Source: Ehretia macrophylla
Taxonomy: Eukaryota > Streptophyta > Magnoliopsida > Boraginales > Ehretiaceae
Direction of reading: 5' to 3'
DNA length: 64,000 nucleotides
Assembly (NCBI GenBank): GCA_037974665.1
Contig: CM075783.1
Span: forward strand, 7,800,762-7,864,761
Shown here: positions 13,342-25,353 of the stretch, in pieces
How positions within the stretch are numbered: position 1 is the stretch's first letter
Layout: every line of letters begins with the position of its first letter
Made by a program: the position numbers and the translations under genes
Notes under the pieces: generated by a model
Told to the model about the DNA's origin: nothing
Database searches by the model: none
Seen by the model: only the letters and a program-made list of their open reading frames with translations

Positions 13342-16300
13342 ATACTTCCGTAGCATTGCAACATGGAAGACATCATGAATATTGAGAGGTTTTGGGGAAG
13401 TTCCAGGCAATACGCCAATTTGCCAACCTTCTCAACTATCTCAAACGGTCCTACAAACCTCGGGCTCAACTTTTCACCCTTACCATGTATAATCAATCCT
13501 CTCCGATGTGATAACTTCAAGAACACCTTGTCGCCAACCTCAAATTCCAAATTCCATCTCCGTCGATCTGCATAACTTTTCTGCATGCTTTGGGCGGTAA
13601 GCATCTGTTTCTGAATGAGGTAGACATTTTCAACAGTCTTCATAAGTTCTGGTAGAAGGGTTGGGTCAAAAGTCTTCGTCTCACCTACTTCATTCCAGTA
13701 TATTGGGGATCAATACTTACATCCATACAATGCCTCAAATGGGGCCATCCCGATAGTGGCTTGATAGCTATTATTATAAGCGAACTCCGCTAGAGGCAGA
13801 TACTTCTCCCAGCCTTTTCCGAAGTCTAGAACACACGCCCTCAACATGTCCTCCAAATTTTGAATAGTTCTCTCAGATTGTCCATCAGTCTGAGGTGATA
13901 AGCTGTACTGAAACTCAACTTCATCCCGAAAGCTTCTTGTAATCTCTTCCAAAACTAAGAAGTAAAACGAGGATCCATGTCTGACATAATACCTACAGGC
14001 ATCCTATGTAGCTTTACAATATCCACCACATACATATCTCCTAGTTTCTCAGGACTATCCTCATTGTTCATCGGTAAGAAGTGTCATGACTTAGTCAATC
14101 TATCCACAATGACCCAAACGACATCATGACCCTTTTGTGACCTGGGCAGGTCCATGACAAAGTCCATAGTTATATGTTTCCATTTCCAACGGTTGTAGTA
14201 AACCTATCGGTCGTTGATGTTCTGCTTTGACCCTCTGACAAGTTAAACACCGTGCCACAAACTCTGCAATCTCTCTCTTCATGTTATTCCACCAATAGTG
14301 TTGCTTCAAGTCCCGGTGCATCTTTGTTCCACCGGGGTGAATGGTGTATCTTGAGTAATGGGCTTCTTCAAGAATCTTCTTTTTCAACTCTAGGTCATTA
14401 GGGACACAAATTCAACTCCTAAACCTCCAAATACCATCATCATAAAACTTGAAATCTGCGTTGCTTTCCTTAATCTTCTGAAACTGTTGATCCTTCTGTT
14501 GGGCCTCTTGTAACTCAAACAACAAAGTCGATTGAACTTGTGTAGTGGCAAATAGTAACCCTTTTTGAGTCAATTGCGGCTTCCACAAAAATGCTTCCTC
14601 TAACATCTCCAACACTTTAACCTCCAATTTTGCCATGCTCGCCTTCCGGCTTAAGGCATATGCTACTACGTTCACTTTACCGAGCACATAATTGATTGTG
14701 CAATTATAATCATCCAAGAGCTCCATCCACCATCTTTGCCTCATATTCAATTCTTTCTATGAGAACAAGTACTTCAAACTCTTGTGATCCGTAAACACCT
14801 CAAACTTGTTACCCCACAGATAGTGCCTTTATTTCTTTAGTGCAAACACAATAGCCGCTAGCTCCAAATCATGTGTCGGGTAATTCAACTCATATGGCTT
14901 TAGCTTCCTAGAGGCATACGCAATCACTCTACCATTCTGCATTAAAACACAACCTAGTCATTCCTTAGAAGCATCGTTATAGATTACGAAGCCTTGACTT
15001 TCTTCAGGTAATGCAAGAACATGTGCGGTCATTAATCTTGTCTTCAACTCTTGAAAGCTGTTCTCACACTTGTCATCCCACACAAACTTTGTTTTCTTCT
15101 GAGTGAGCTTCGTAAGCGGTCCTGTAATCTTTGAGAAATCCTTCACGAACCTCCGATAATAGCTGGCTAAACCAAGAAAACTCCGAACCTCTGTAACATT
15201 TTCCGGCTTCTTCCAAGACATCACTGCTTCTATCTTTGCTAAGTCCACCGCTATTCCTTCCTGGGATATGATGTGTCCCAAGAATGCAATCTGCTGCAAT
15301 CAAAATTCACATTTGCTAAACTTTGCATACAATTGATGCTCCCAAAGTTTATGCAATACCAATTGCAGATGTTGTTCATGCTCAGCCTCGAATTTTGAGT
15401 ATACGAGAATATTATCAATAAAGATCACCACAAATTGGTCCAAGTAAGGTCGAAACACCCTGTGCATTAAGTCCATAAAAGATGCAGGGGCATTAGTCAG
15501 CCCAAATGGCATTACCACAAACTCATAGTGCCCATATCTCGTCCTGAAAGCGGATTTAAAAACATCCTCATACTTGATCTGCAACTGATAACACCCTTGT
15601 CTCAAGTCGAGTTTCGAATACACTTTAGCTCCTTGAAGTTGGTCAAACAACTCATCGATCAATGGAAGTGGGTATTTATTCTTGACGGTCACTTGGTTCA
15701 ATCCTCGGTAATCGATGCATAGCCTCAACGTTCCGTCTTTCTTCTTTACAAATAGGACTGGTGCACCCCACGGAGAAGAACTCGGTTGAACAAACCCCTT
15801 CTTCAACAATCCTTGCAATTATTCCTTCAATTCTAGCAGCTCGGCTGGTGTCATACGATAGGGAGCTTTAGATATTAGCCGGGTGCCAAGCAGTACTTCT
15901 ATTACAAACTCGATCTCCCGATCTGGAGGCAAACCCGACAATTCTTCTAAAAACACATCAGCGTAATCTTTAATCACCTGCATCTCCTCCAACTTGACTT
16001 TGTTTGATGGCTTATTGATGAGGTAAGCTAAGTATCCTCTACACTCTTTTCTCAAGGACTTCACAACTTTCATAGATGAAATGATAGAACTCCCGGTGAA
16101 GTCTCTTCGACCCATTACCTCCAATGTTAGTTGACCAGGTATCTGGAATGTTACAATCTTCGTCCGGCAATCTAGTTGGGCATGATGCTTTGCCAACCAG
16201 TCCATCCCTAAGATGACTTCACAGTCTCGAAAGGGTAACACTATAAGATTGGCCGAGAATTGCCTATCCTTAATCTGAATTTAACATGTTTTACAAACTG

Positions 16301-16500
16301 AGCTAGTAACAAGTTTAAAACACATTGGAGTACCGACTTCTACTTCGTAAGGCAAACATTCAACTCGTAATTTCACACGTTGCACACATAAGGAAGTAAT
16401 AAATGAATGAGTAGAACCTGGGTCAATTAGCACTCTAACTAGTTGATTCAGTATCAAGAATGTACCTTCAACAACAGCAGTCTCCTCAGGAAGCCCCTCG
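13342..16500 (-). pseudogene. pol: Chromovirus pol: protease, RT, RNase H, integrase (decayed)
   Basis: Read right to left. Retropepsin has DPGSTHSFI near 16410-16440 and VILGMDWL near 16200. RT (about 15818-15300) shows [20 protein letters not shown] and [13 protein letters not shown]. RNase H (about 15300-14760) shows [11 protein letters not shown]. The HHCC integrase and core (about 14390-13710) show HPGGTKMHRDLKQHYWW, CLTCQRVK and SPQTDGQSERTIQNLED. The integrase tail GEKLSPRFVGPFEIV runs to the break at 13342. Stops or frame breaks occur near 16265, 15819, 15300, 14957, 14750, 14410, 14124 and 13710. The RT active site reads FIDN instead of FIDD. No functional polyprotein is possible. 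Confidence 0.85.
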
Positions 16501-16599
16501 CATTCAATAGCATAATCTTGGGCCAGAACTCTAGGAACTAGAGTCTTGCCTCTACCAGCTGGTTTATTCTAATTTTGTCCCCCTTGCCATTTTGGGCAA

Positions 16600-16727
16600 T
16601 CCTTAACTTGGTATTCATCACTGCCACACCCCACGCATCGTCCCAATTTCTTCCAGCATTGGGTCTCAGTATGACCCTTTCTGTTACAGTAAGAACAAGT
16701 GACAGCTTGAGTAGCAGGTGAACTACC
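16600..16727 (-). pseudogene. Chromovirus gag zinc-knuckle tail
   Basis: On the minus strand, two knuckles follow the capsid frame: C-SY-C-NRKG-H-TETQ-C is canonical CX2CX4HX4C, while the second, C-VG-C-GSDE-Y-QVKD-C, has tyrosine where histidine should coordinate zinc. It is separated from the capsid frame by a stop at 16851-16853. Confidence 0.7.
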
Positions 16728-16850
16728 TATGGATCCACGGGTGAAAAAGGCTGATGGTGTTTTAGACGGGCCACGGTTATTGACTGGTCTGTTCTAGCTC
16801 TGGCCCTGACTGCGACTCTGAGTCTAGAAGTTCCTCTGGTATCCTTGAGG

Positions 16851-17639
16851 CTAGTAAGTTTTCTTATTCGGCTGACTCGAATCGACTCTATCAAATTTCC
16901 TCTTCTCAACTCTGGAAGCAGCGGCAAAGAGAGAAGAATATGTAGTAAAGTCATGTGAAGCCAAGTGATCATGAATTTTTGGCCTCAACCCATTCATAAA
17001 TTTCCACATCTTCGCCTCAGGGGTACTAACCATGTATTGTGCATAGTGGAACAGTCTGTCGAAGCGGGCCTCATACTGAGCCACTATCATGTTGCCCTGA
17101 GTCAAGGTCATAAACTTTTCAATCCACCTCTGCCTCGAAATTGCAGGTATATATTTTTCCTTGAAAGCCTTGACGAAGTTACTCCACAAGTGAGGTGTAT
17201 GATCAGTTTCCCAAAGTGCCTCCATAGTGTGCCACCAATGCTCAACATCCCCATGTAACAGGTACATAGCAAACTCAGTCTTCTCTTCGTCAGTATAGTC
17301 AAGTGGCCTGTAAATCCTTTCAATCTCAGACAGCCAAGCCTCTGCCTTTTCATCATTAGCTTCCCCGAAGAATTTGGACAAGTGAAAATCAATGAACTCC
17401 CGCATCCTGCTATTTCTTCCATTGTTACCACCATTCATGTTGTTGTTACCACTAGCTCTGTAGTTGTTGTTATTATGGGTTGTTTCACGTGCTTCTTGAT
17501 GTTCCATTACTCGTGATATGCGATCCATAGCACTCACCATCATGTTAAACATAGCCATGCCATGATTAGTTTGGTGAGCATCTCCGGCTTCTTGAAGCTC
17601 ATCGCCCCTATTGGTATTGCAGGTACTAGGGCCAGCCAT
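16851..17639 (-). CDS. gag: Chromovirus gag capsid, open for 262 codons
   Basis: Opens with MAGPSTCNTNRGDE, followed by an N/G-rich stretch and a retrotransposon gag capsid domain (about residues 80-210; markers FGEANDEKAEAWLSEIERIY and LTQGNMIVAQYEARFDRLF) and a basic end (ASRVEKRKFDRV). It stops before the zinc knuckles, so this would be a truncated Gag. It is the longest intact frame of the element and the first gene after the primer site, as expected for gag. It would assemble particles if expressed, but the partner pol is dead. Confidence 0.78.
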   Translation of the reverse strand: MAGPSTCNTNRGDELQEAGDAHQTNHGMAMFNMMVSAMDRISRVMEHQEARETTHNNNNYRASGNNNMNGGNNGRNSRMREFIDFHLSKFFGEANDEKAEAWLSEIERIYRPLDYTDEEKTEFAMYLLHGDVEHWWHTMEALWETDHTPHLWSNFVKAFKEKYIPAISRQRWIEKFMTLTQGNMIVAQYEARFDRLFHYAQYMVSTPEAKMWKFMNGLRPKIHDHLASHDFTTYSSLFAAASRVEKRKFDRVDSSQPNKKTY

Positions 17640-17895
17640 CTATAGGCACATATTATTACGTACAATTTATTGGAATGCGACAAGACAAGAAATTAATGTA
17701 TAGAGTATGCATCATACAATTTCACATAGACATATAATTCTCAAAACAGTTAAGACACGTTAATCACATAAGCATGTAGAAACAAAGAAGGCACATTTAA
17801 CATTGGCATATATTAACACACATAAGAAAGTCATCATAATTACCTTAGGGCTTCAATCCATGGTTCAAGAGTTAAACCTGGCTTAAGCAATCTAA

Positions 17896-17907
17896 GCACT
17901 AATACCT
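17896..17907 (-). promoter_or_regulatory. Degenerate tRNA-Met primer site of the Tekay-like element
   Basis: The minus strand reads AGGTATTAGTGC, 9 of 12 matches to the initiator tRNA-Met site TGGTATCAGAGC, 11 bases inside the 5' LTR. Consistent with a chromovirus. Confidence 0.6.
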
Positions 17908-17918
17908 TTCTAATAAAG

Positions 17919-20900
17919 CGTCACGTCCCAACCCGACCTATAGAGGTTAGACCAGAGTGTAATCTAAACAATTACACTATTTCATATACTTAATCATTTG
18001 TTAAGATTTAACACTTAACGTTAGCCTAAAACTCCAAAATATTTTTTGAAAAACCGACAGCATAACGGCTGTATTTAGGACCTTTTGGTTTGACCTAAAT
18101 TTCTAAATGCCTCAATTATTCCAATCATTAATCCGATTCCATTAAGAACTTCTATTTGGTCATCAACCGATGTACCTACTAGTTTATCTTGAAAGTCTTG
18201 TTTGATTAATAAGCCTAGCATGATAACAATATCTCGTTTACTTGTCGATTCCTATGGCGCAAGTACTTATTGATCTTTAGCTTGCTAATGAGCACCTAGG
18301 TGAAATTAGATAGAGTTACATCATTTGATTTCTTCACCTAGTGATTGAGTTGCCTATGATAGTTACTAAATCAAAATAGTGAAAGCAACCCACAAGATTG
18401 AGTGTTCGTCTAGTCATAATCAATAAAAGCCAAAATTAGACCCCAAATTACTACGGGGGTCATTTACAACAACAACATAAGAAATAGTCTTCAAAATAAA
18501 CATAACGTTCACAAATTAGCCACAGTCAAGCAAGGCATATAAGACAAGCAATCACTCCAAGGAGTCATCAACAGGCACGTTCTCCTCGGGTACCTGTTCC
18601 TGATCTTCTTCACCTGTGATGATAAAAGTGGGCGAGTCCTTACGAATTCAGCGATGGGGAACGAGAGATAACGTTTTGAAACTCTTTTTCGGTTAATCTT
18701 ATGAAAACCCTTTTTGAAAACATGTCACATATTACAAATAAAAAAGTATGCAAAGTATAAGAATCAAATTGAACAACATATACAATTACCTATCATTTCA
18801 AGGATACGGTGAGCTTTTGCTCTCAAGTTCAATCGGTGAGCATTTGCTCTCAATATCATTTTCGATAACAATTGTTGCGGCTGGCTTCAATCATCCACTT
18901 ATCACTCCAAATTGGGTGTACTCCGGATGTACCCCGAAATCCTATGACCCAACTCTCCTACAGTGAAATGCCAAGCGAGAGAAGGAATTGGATCATGGTA
19001 GTCATAGGAGCACCGGCAAGCCTTATGCCGCCCGGCGTTCGGGAAACGCTACCATGGCACAATGAAAGGTTGTAACCTTGTATACAATATATATTTATAC
19101 CATTTAACAATTCACATTAGTAGGGCAACAAAGTAGGTTGCCTCCGAGTAATTTTAAGATCACATATTGCCAAGTAAATGGGTGAGGCATGCTTAACACA
19201 AATTTTCACTTTGTAAAACACATAGAGTTATATGAACATTAAACGGGCAGCCAAGTAACACATGTAAATCAAGTCATATAACTCATTTCGGGGTTCATGT
19301 ATCAAGTACTAAGATTATACAAGCATACAACGACGTTTACACGAGACCGGGTGCAAGAGAAGTTCACTTATCAACAAGTAATCATCGGGAATCACATTTA
19401 GAGCTACAAGGAAAATTACGGGCAGCCTATTAACCACACAATTTAACACATTTAACCATAAGATCATCTCTTAGCAAATAGTCATAAGCGTTAGGACCTC
19501 AATTCCATGCTTATACATGCGATTAAGCAAACCATTCATCAATTAATGATCCCAAGCCATGCATCAATCAAATTAAACAACCTCAACAACCACAACAGTC
19601 CACACAACCTCTAAGTGCCACAATTCCAAACATTTAATACCTCAAGCAAGGTTACAACATGATTCATAGCATATCACTAAGCAAAAACCTTACTGCAATG
19701 GTCTGTTTTTCCACATTCAATTAGCCAAGAAATTAGTCTCGAATTTGAGTGAACTAAATTTAAATTTGAAGCTTAATGAGTGATTTAAATCTAGGAACAA
19801 ACCTCGCTGCATTTGGAGTTCGGACATAGGAGTTATGGCCAAAACTGTGAGACTACGCAAAACTGTCCAGTTTTAGACACATTACGATTGTTTCCATTTT
19901 TGAGGGTCTTAGAGTCCGATTTAGCCTTAGCCTATTTCTGACCAAAATTTCCAGAACTGCAAAATATAGAAACATACAAATTTTTATGCTTTTTGATCAA
20001 CTTTTACTAGGTCAAAAACACTTCATTCTGCATAGTTAGTAATCTACTAGAAAAACAAGTTTGCATATCTCTAAGTTTCTAGCCAAAATCAAGCCATGCA
20101 TGAGAAGATAGGCTCATATACACACATATACATCAACTACAGAGGTAAATATAGCCATATGAGAGCATGCATGTTAGCTTTGAAAGCATTTAAAAGAGTT
20201 TAACCCTCACCTTAGCCTATTGATGGTTAAAGATGCACAAATGCTCTTCAAAATGCACAAAGGGGTCTTCTTCCTTGCTTGGGCCGAGAAATAGCTTGTT
20301 TTCCCTTAATTTCTAACTTAGTTAGCATGTGAGGAAGGTGTGCATATGTGTGAAACCAAAAGAAATGGAAGAAAACTATCAAGACTTACCTTAGGCCGAA
20401 AATGAAGAGTTTTGTGAGCTTGTGTGAATTCATGCTTTGTTGCTTGCTTGTTACTTGGTTTGGCTGAAGCTTGAGTGATATGGAGAGCAATTTTTCAGCC
20501 TTGGATGTTCAAGGGAAGGTCATATCCGAGAGGGAGAGAGAATGGGAGAGAATGAGAGAAGGTTTAAGATAAATGATATTTTGAGAATGCTTTGAGTGTG
20601 TGTCGGCCTTAAGCTTTGAAAAATCTGATTTTGTGTCATCTTTTGAGCATTATCTAAATTTTTTTTGGCATGGGCATTGAGTGGGCCGAGGTGTTGAAGC
20701 TTGGGTATGGTGTTTGGGTTTATTTTAATGCATTGTGCTTTGTGCATGAGTCATAGAATGTCTAGGCTTTAATTTAATTGTGCAAAGTTGATCAAATGGC
20801 CTTGTCTTGGCCGTGTAATGCAAATGAAAATCTGAAATTTCAGATTCAAGTTAATGTATTATAGGTTATAATAAGTGTGGAATTTGAGGTGCATTGGATT

Positions 20901-21255
20901 GGAAATAAGAATAAAGAAAAAAAAAATTTAGTGTTTAGTGAAATTTTGTCTTCTAGTGAGTTGATTTAAGATTAAAATAATAGTTAGTGGAGTTTGTAGA
21001 ATTATTTTAGTCTAGTGCTTTGTGTAGGATTCTTTATTGATTAGCGTGCAGGCACATTTTCCTAGGTATAGGGCACGCACTACGAGATAAAACACGAACT
21101 ACGAGACAAATGCATGTATTCTAAGTAAATGCACGCAACCATAACTGAATGTACGTAAATCAAGACACGACTCTTAAACCTAGGTTAAGGCATGCAGTTC
21201 AAGGTTAAGGCACACGAAACGAGGTAACGTACGCAATTTGAGGTCGGGCCTCACA
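17919..21255 (-). repeat. 5' LTR of the Tekay-like element
   Basis: Begins CGTCACGTCCCAACC (first base mutated from the expected T) and ends GTCGGGCCTCACA next to the GCGTA duplication. It matches 7279-10619 over its full 3.34 kb. Confidence 0.88.
19123..19143 (-). other. Stem-loop with AAAGTAG loop (Tekay 5' LTR)
   Basis: GGGCAAC and GTTGCCT enclose AAAGTAG: six Watson-Crick pairs and one wobble. Relative to the partner LTR the stem has changed at the third and fourth steps while staying paired. Confidence 0.6.
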
Positions 21256-22760
21256 GCGTAGGGATAAACTGCTTACTGTGATATATTATGCCAGCAAAAC
21301 CTTGGACGATGCACAAAAGAACTATACAACTACTGAAAATGAATTGTTGTCTATAGAGTTCTTATTGGACAAATTTAGATCTTACATCCTAGGATCCAAA
21401 GTAATAGTATACACGGACCATGCGGCTTTGCGGTATTTACTGACCAAAAAGGATACAAAGCCATGTCTAATCCATTGGCTATTACTCCTTTAAGAGTTCG
21501 ACCTTGAGATCAAGGACAAGAAAGGAAGCGAGAATTCTGTCGTCGATCATCTATCACATCTTATACGTGATTCTTCTATTGACTCTTTGTCTTTCAAAGA
21601 TACATTCCCTGATGAACAAGTCATTAGGAGATGTGTTCCTGAGGAAGAATTTGATACCATACTCCAATTCTGCCACTTTGAAGCATGTGGTGGACATTTT
21701 GGAGGAAAGAGGACGGCTGCCAAAGTCCTTCAAAGTGGGTTCTTCTGGCCTACTCTTTTCAAAGATGCCCAACAAATGTGTAAAAATTGCCCACAATGTC
21801 AACAAGCTGGCTTTATCTCAAGAAGGGACATGAGGCCTTTTACACCTATCCTCATTTCTGAAATATTCGATGTGTGGAGTATAGACTTCATGGGTCCCTT
21901 CCTTTCTTCCTCAGGCTATTCTTATATTCTTGTTGGTGTGGACTATGTGTCCAAATGGGTAGAAGCAATGGCAACCCGAACCAATGACCACAAAGTTGTG
22001 GTCAAGTTCATTAAAGAGAACATTTTTTCTCGATTCGGGTACCACGTGTGCTTATAAGTGACGGAGGATAACATTTCCGTCACAGAACACTAGACGCCTT
22101 ATTAAGAAAATACTCTGTCCACCACAAGATAGCAACGTCTTACCACCCACAAACAAGTGGGCAAGTAGAGGTATCGAATAGGGAGATTAAGTCAATTCTT
22201 CAGAAAACGGTTAGGCCCGATCGCAAAGATTCGTCAAGTCATCTGCATGACGCATTATGGGCCTGTCGTACTGCTTTTAAAACTCCCATCGGCATGTCCC
22301 TATATAGATTAATATATGGTAAAGCTTGTCATCTTCATGTTGAATTAGAGCATAAAGCCTATTGGGCTATTAAGTCCCTGAACTTTGACTTACAACAAGC
22401 AGGTGAAGGTAGGAAGTTGGCGTTGAGTAAACTGGAAGAGCTTCGTTTCGAAGCTTATGAGAATGCCAAACTCTATAAAGAGATAATGAAGAGGATTCAT
22501 GATAGATCTATTTTAAGAAAAACCTTATCGCCTTCTGATAAAGTTTGGTTGTTTAACTCCAAATTGAAGTTCTTCCCAGGAAAGTTAAGAACAAGATGGG
22601 ATGGTCCTTAAGAAGTGCTTAAAGTATATCATTCTGGAGTTATCTTAATTAAAAATCCCATGGATGGGCATGTCATCACAGTCAATAGACAAAGATTGAA
22701 ACATGCATTCAATCCAAATATGGTTCCTCATGAAGTTGAATATGTAGAACTTTAGGACCT
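21256..22760 (+). pseudogene. Athila RNase H and integrase (continuation of pol)
   Basis: Resumes the Athila gene after the chromovirus. RNase H shows [20 protein letters not shown] and [12 protein letters not shown] (21278-21480). Integrase shows ACGGHFGGKRTAAKVLQSGF, CKNCPQCQ, DVWSIDFMGPF and VDYVSKWVEA (21587-22050), then a frameshifted central stretch with [15 protein letters not shown] sequence (about 22137-22170), and the C-terminal block [17 protein letters not shown] and [16 protein letters not shown] (22294-22611). Breaks occur at 21490, about 22056 and 22609. Residues of the integrase DDE core are present in part (DFMGP). Confidence 0.85.
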
Positions 22761-24521
22761 TGTAGGCATTCCATAAATGAGATTCTGCCAAGCTAATGGC
22801 ATTACAACTCAGCACAACCATCTGGCTGAAGATGTTAAACTTTGCGCTACTAGGAGGCAACCTAGATTTTTAAAAATGCTTATGTGTGTTTATTTTCCTT
22901 TATCTGTGTGATTTTATGATTTCCTTAGTCCTCTGTATTTACTTTGTTTATGTATTTATAGATAACTCTTGAACCCTAGAAAAGAGGTTAAATGGTCTGG
23001 GTAGTTAAATTATTTGCTTAGTATATTAGTTATTTTCCATGACCATATTTCTTTTTGATTTCTCCCACATATATTTGTTTGACTATTTTTAGTATAGCTA
23101 ACTATTTTTTTTTGTTGTGTTGATGATAATCTGTAAAACTTTGTCTACTAATCTTTAATTGCAGAATAATACATCTTTTGGCAAAAGTTAGTAGAAAGGC
23201 TTTGACATCAACATAAAAATGCTTCACATTAGGTGATATATTTTCTTACTACATTTCCCTTTATACCTGATCAACATGCGCTGTAGAGTAAGCAAACCAT
23301 ATGTTTGGGGATGTAGCATTTGTCATTATATTCTTTCTTGTATATTACACTCTCACTATCTTACATTGCTAGTTGCTTGAAGACAAGCAAAGTTTCGATG
23401 TAAGGGTGCGTGTATTTCATGAAAATCTTTTTCAAAATATGCAACAAATACACCATTTGTGTTCATGAGAAAGAGTATTTTGCTACCTTACTTGTTTAAA
23501 GGAAGATGATTTGGATGATTTGAGAACTTTTATTGTTAGTTATGTATTGTGAAAAACTATAAGGAAACTCTGTAAGAAAAATTTTGGGGTATTGTATTCA
23601 TGAGTAAACCTAGTTGTTCTTCTTTTCTTCAATTGATAGCTATGTAATTATAAAAGGACTGAGATAGGATTACCGTTTGTTATAAGAACTTCTTGTAATT
23701 GAAACCTGAACCCTTATGCCATGTCTGTACAGTATGCTATGTTATTTTGTCTGTATGTACACTCTGAAAAAAAAAAAAAGAAAAGAAAAAAAAAACACAA
23801 CAAAGAAAACAATGAAAAAAAAAGAAAGAAAAAAAAAGAGTTGTACCTACCGTTACTGTTGAATAAAATTTTTGGTGTAAATATGTTGTAAATATCTAAG
23901 CACCACTATCCTAGACATTGTAATTTGGGATATGTGCTATAGTGTAAGGTTTCGAGCCTGGATATCTCGGGTGATTAAGGCACGTAGGGGTCCCTTTGAA
24001 ACCTGGCAACCTTAGTCATAATGGCGAGGGATTGTTGGCCTTAAAACCCGCTACATGAGATATTCAGAAAGCAAAGGAAACTGAACACTATATAGAGGTA
24101 TTATTAGTTGTACTTTTATATTTCTGCAAATATTAAAGGGTTAAGACAAGATCAAGAGTTTGATTACAAATATAGGTAAGAATATCAAGGTCCAATTTGT
24201 TTGCATAACTTGAAAGTTGAGAATTGTATGAACTTAATCTGCTTAGTTTACTTCTAAATATGTACCCCGAAGCAATCAATAGTCAATTTCCAATAAGAGT
24301 ACCTATTTGAGAAAATTTTGTAAAAGGTTCTCTTATCATGTTTATCATTAATTGCTAAATAGGTTTAAGATAGTACATTGCATTTCTCATTATTTATTTT
24401 TGGAATGTGTTTGACAAAAAGATAGGATAGATTTTTGCATCTGTTTTTGGCTTGTAAAAATTCTGCAAAAATTCATTTTCACATCTGTTTTAAAGACAGT
24501 CTTGTTTGACGATAAGCAATG
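22761..24521 (+). other. Athila 3' non-coding region
   Basis: About 1.8 kb between integrase and the polypurine tract. No env-like frame is seen on either strand. Positions 23766-23842 are an A-rich AAAGAAAA low-complexity tract. Confidence 0.65.
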
Positions 24522-24535
24522 TTTAGGTTTGGGGA
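24522..24535 (+). promoter_or_regulatory. Polypurine tract before the Athila 3' LTR
   Basis: TTAGGTTTGGGGA lies directly before TGTTGATGTGAC, taken as the LTR start. A similar GTTTGGGGATG occurs at 23301, so the exact LTR start is provisional. Confidence 0.55.
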
Positions 24536-25017
24536 TGTTGATGTGACTGTATTTGTAACACTCAAACCATGGTATTTGTACTACATTTGCATCTTAACTC
24601 TGGAATAAATGCAACACTTTGATACTTTTGATGCAATGTAAGAAAATACTGAAAAGTGAAGAATCAAGCCCAAAATGATCCAAATTGTAAGTCAAGAAGT
24701 AAGAATGGGAAAGCACAAGAAGCGGTTGAAGAATGAAGCTCATAGAGAAGAAATTTGGAAGAAACTAACACGAAATCGGACTCGGAACATTGACCTAAAT
24801 GATCTCAAATAGTGATCCATGTCCCTTTTTTGCAAATCATATCAGTTTTTCGGGTAGAAACAGCCTTCTGAGCAAAATGCAGGATAAAGCAGCGTGATTT
24901 TAGCCAAAATCCATTGTTTGGAGGGTCAAAACAGTAAAAAAGGCTCGAAAATGCTGATGTCAACAATCTGGTCAAAGTCAACAAATAGAAAAAAGTCAAC
25001 TATTTCAGAATTTTGCC

Positions 25018-25026
25018 TATAAATAG
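25018..25026 (+). promoter_or_regulatory. TATA box of the Athila LTR promoter
   Basis: TATAAATAG in otherwise A/T-balanced sequence about 480 bases into the LTR; transcription would start near 25050, just before the repeat array. Confidence 0.5.
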
Positions 25027-25145
25027 AGCTTCAACCCTTTGAGAATTGGGGAGTTAATTTTGGAGTATTATTAATATTTTTTATATAATTCCGAGTTAAT
25101 TCTATTTAGTTTTAAATTTTAGTTTTAGTTAATTAAGTAGTAGTA

Positions 25146-25353
25146 GAATACGGGGGAAGTCCTACCTAGGTAGCTCTTATTCGGGAAAATTTTACCCAAA
25201 TAGCTATTTCTAGGGGGAAGTCTAACCCAAGTAGTTATTATCCGGGGGAGGTTCTGCCCGAATAGCTTTTAATAGGAAAGCTCTTATTCGGGAGAAACTC
25301 ATCCCTAATAGTTTTTATTCGGGGGAGATTAGCTCCGCCCAAATATCTATTTT
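25146..25353 (+). repeat. About seven degenerate 31-bp repeats, each a small inverted repeat
   Basis: Units vary around ATTCGGGGGAAGTTCTACCC then AAATAGCTATT. Most units carry ATTCGGG at one end and CCCGAAT or CCCAAAT near the other, so each can fold into a short hairpin. One unit (about 25267-25282) is shortened. Confidence 0.65.

Larger units (their letters stand above)
7279..21255 (-). mobile_element. Tekay-like chromovirus (Ty3/gypsy), nested in Athila pol
   Basis: Complete element on the minus strand bounded by perfect 5-bp duplications GCGTA (7274-7278, 21256-21260). It has 3.3-kb LTRs at 7279-10619 and 17919-21255, a degenerate tRNA-Met primer site near 17896-17907, gag (from 17639), protease, RT, RNase H, integrase and a C-terminal chromodomain remnant (10620-10889). 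A polypurine tract CTTTTAAGGAGGGGAAGA precedes the 3' LTR. Integrase is interrupted by a solo LTR at 10890-13341. Many stops and frameshifts are present. The LTRs differ by many substitutions, so it is not a recent insertion. Confidence 0.9.

Noticed and set aside
23301..23315. GTTTGGGGATGTAGC as the Athila LTR start
   Set aside because: A better polypurine tract and TGTTGATG start at 24536 give an LTR length normal for Athila, but the choice is not proven.
22761..24521. Possible env-like gene after Athila integrase
   Set aside because: No frame on the plus strand longer than a few dozen codons and no membrane-protein pattern.
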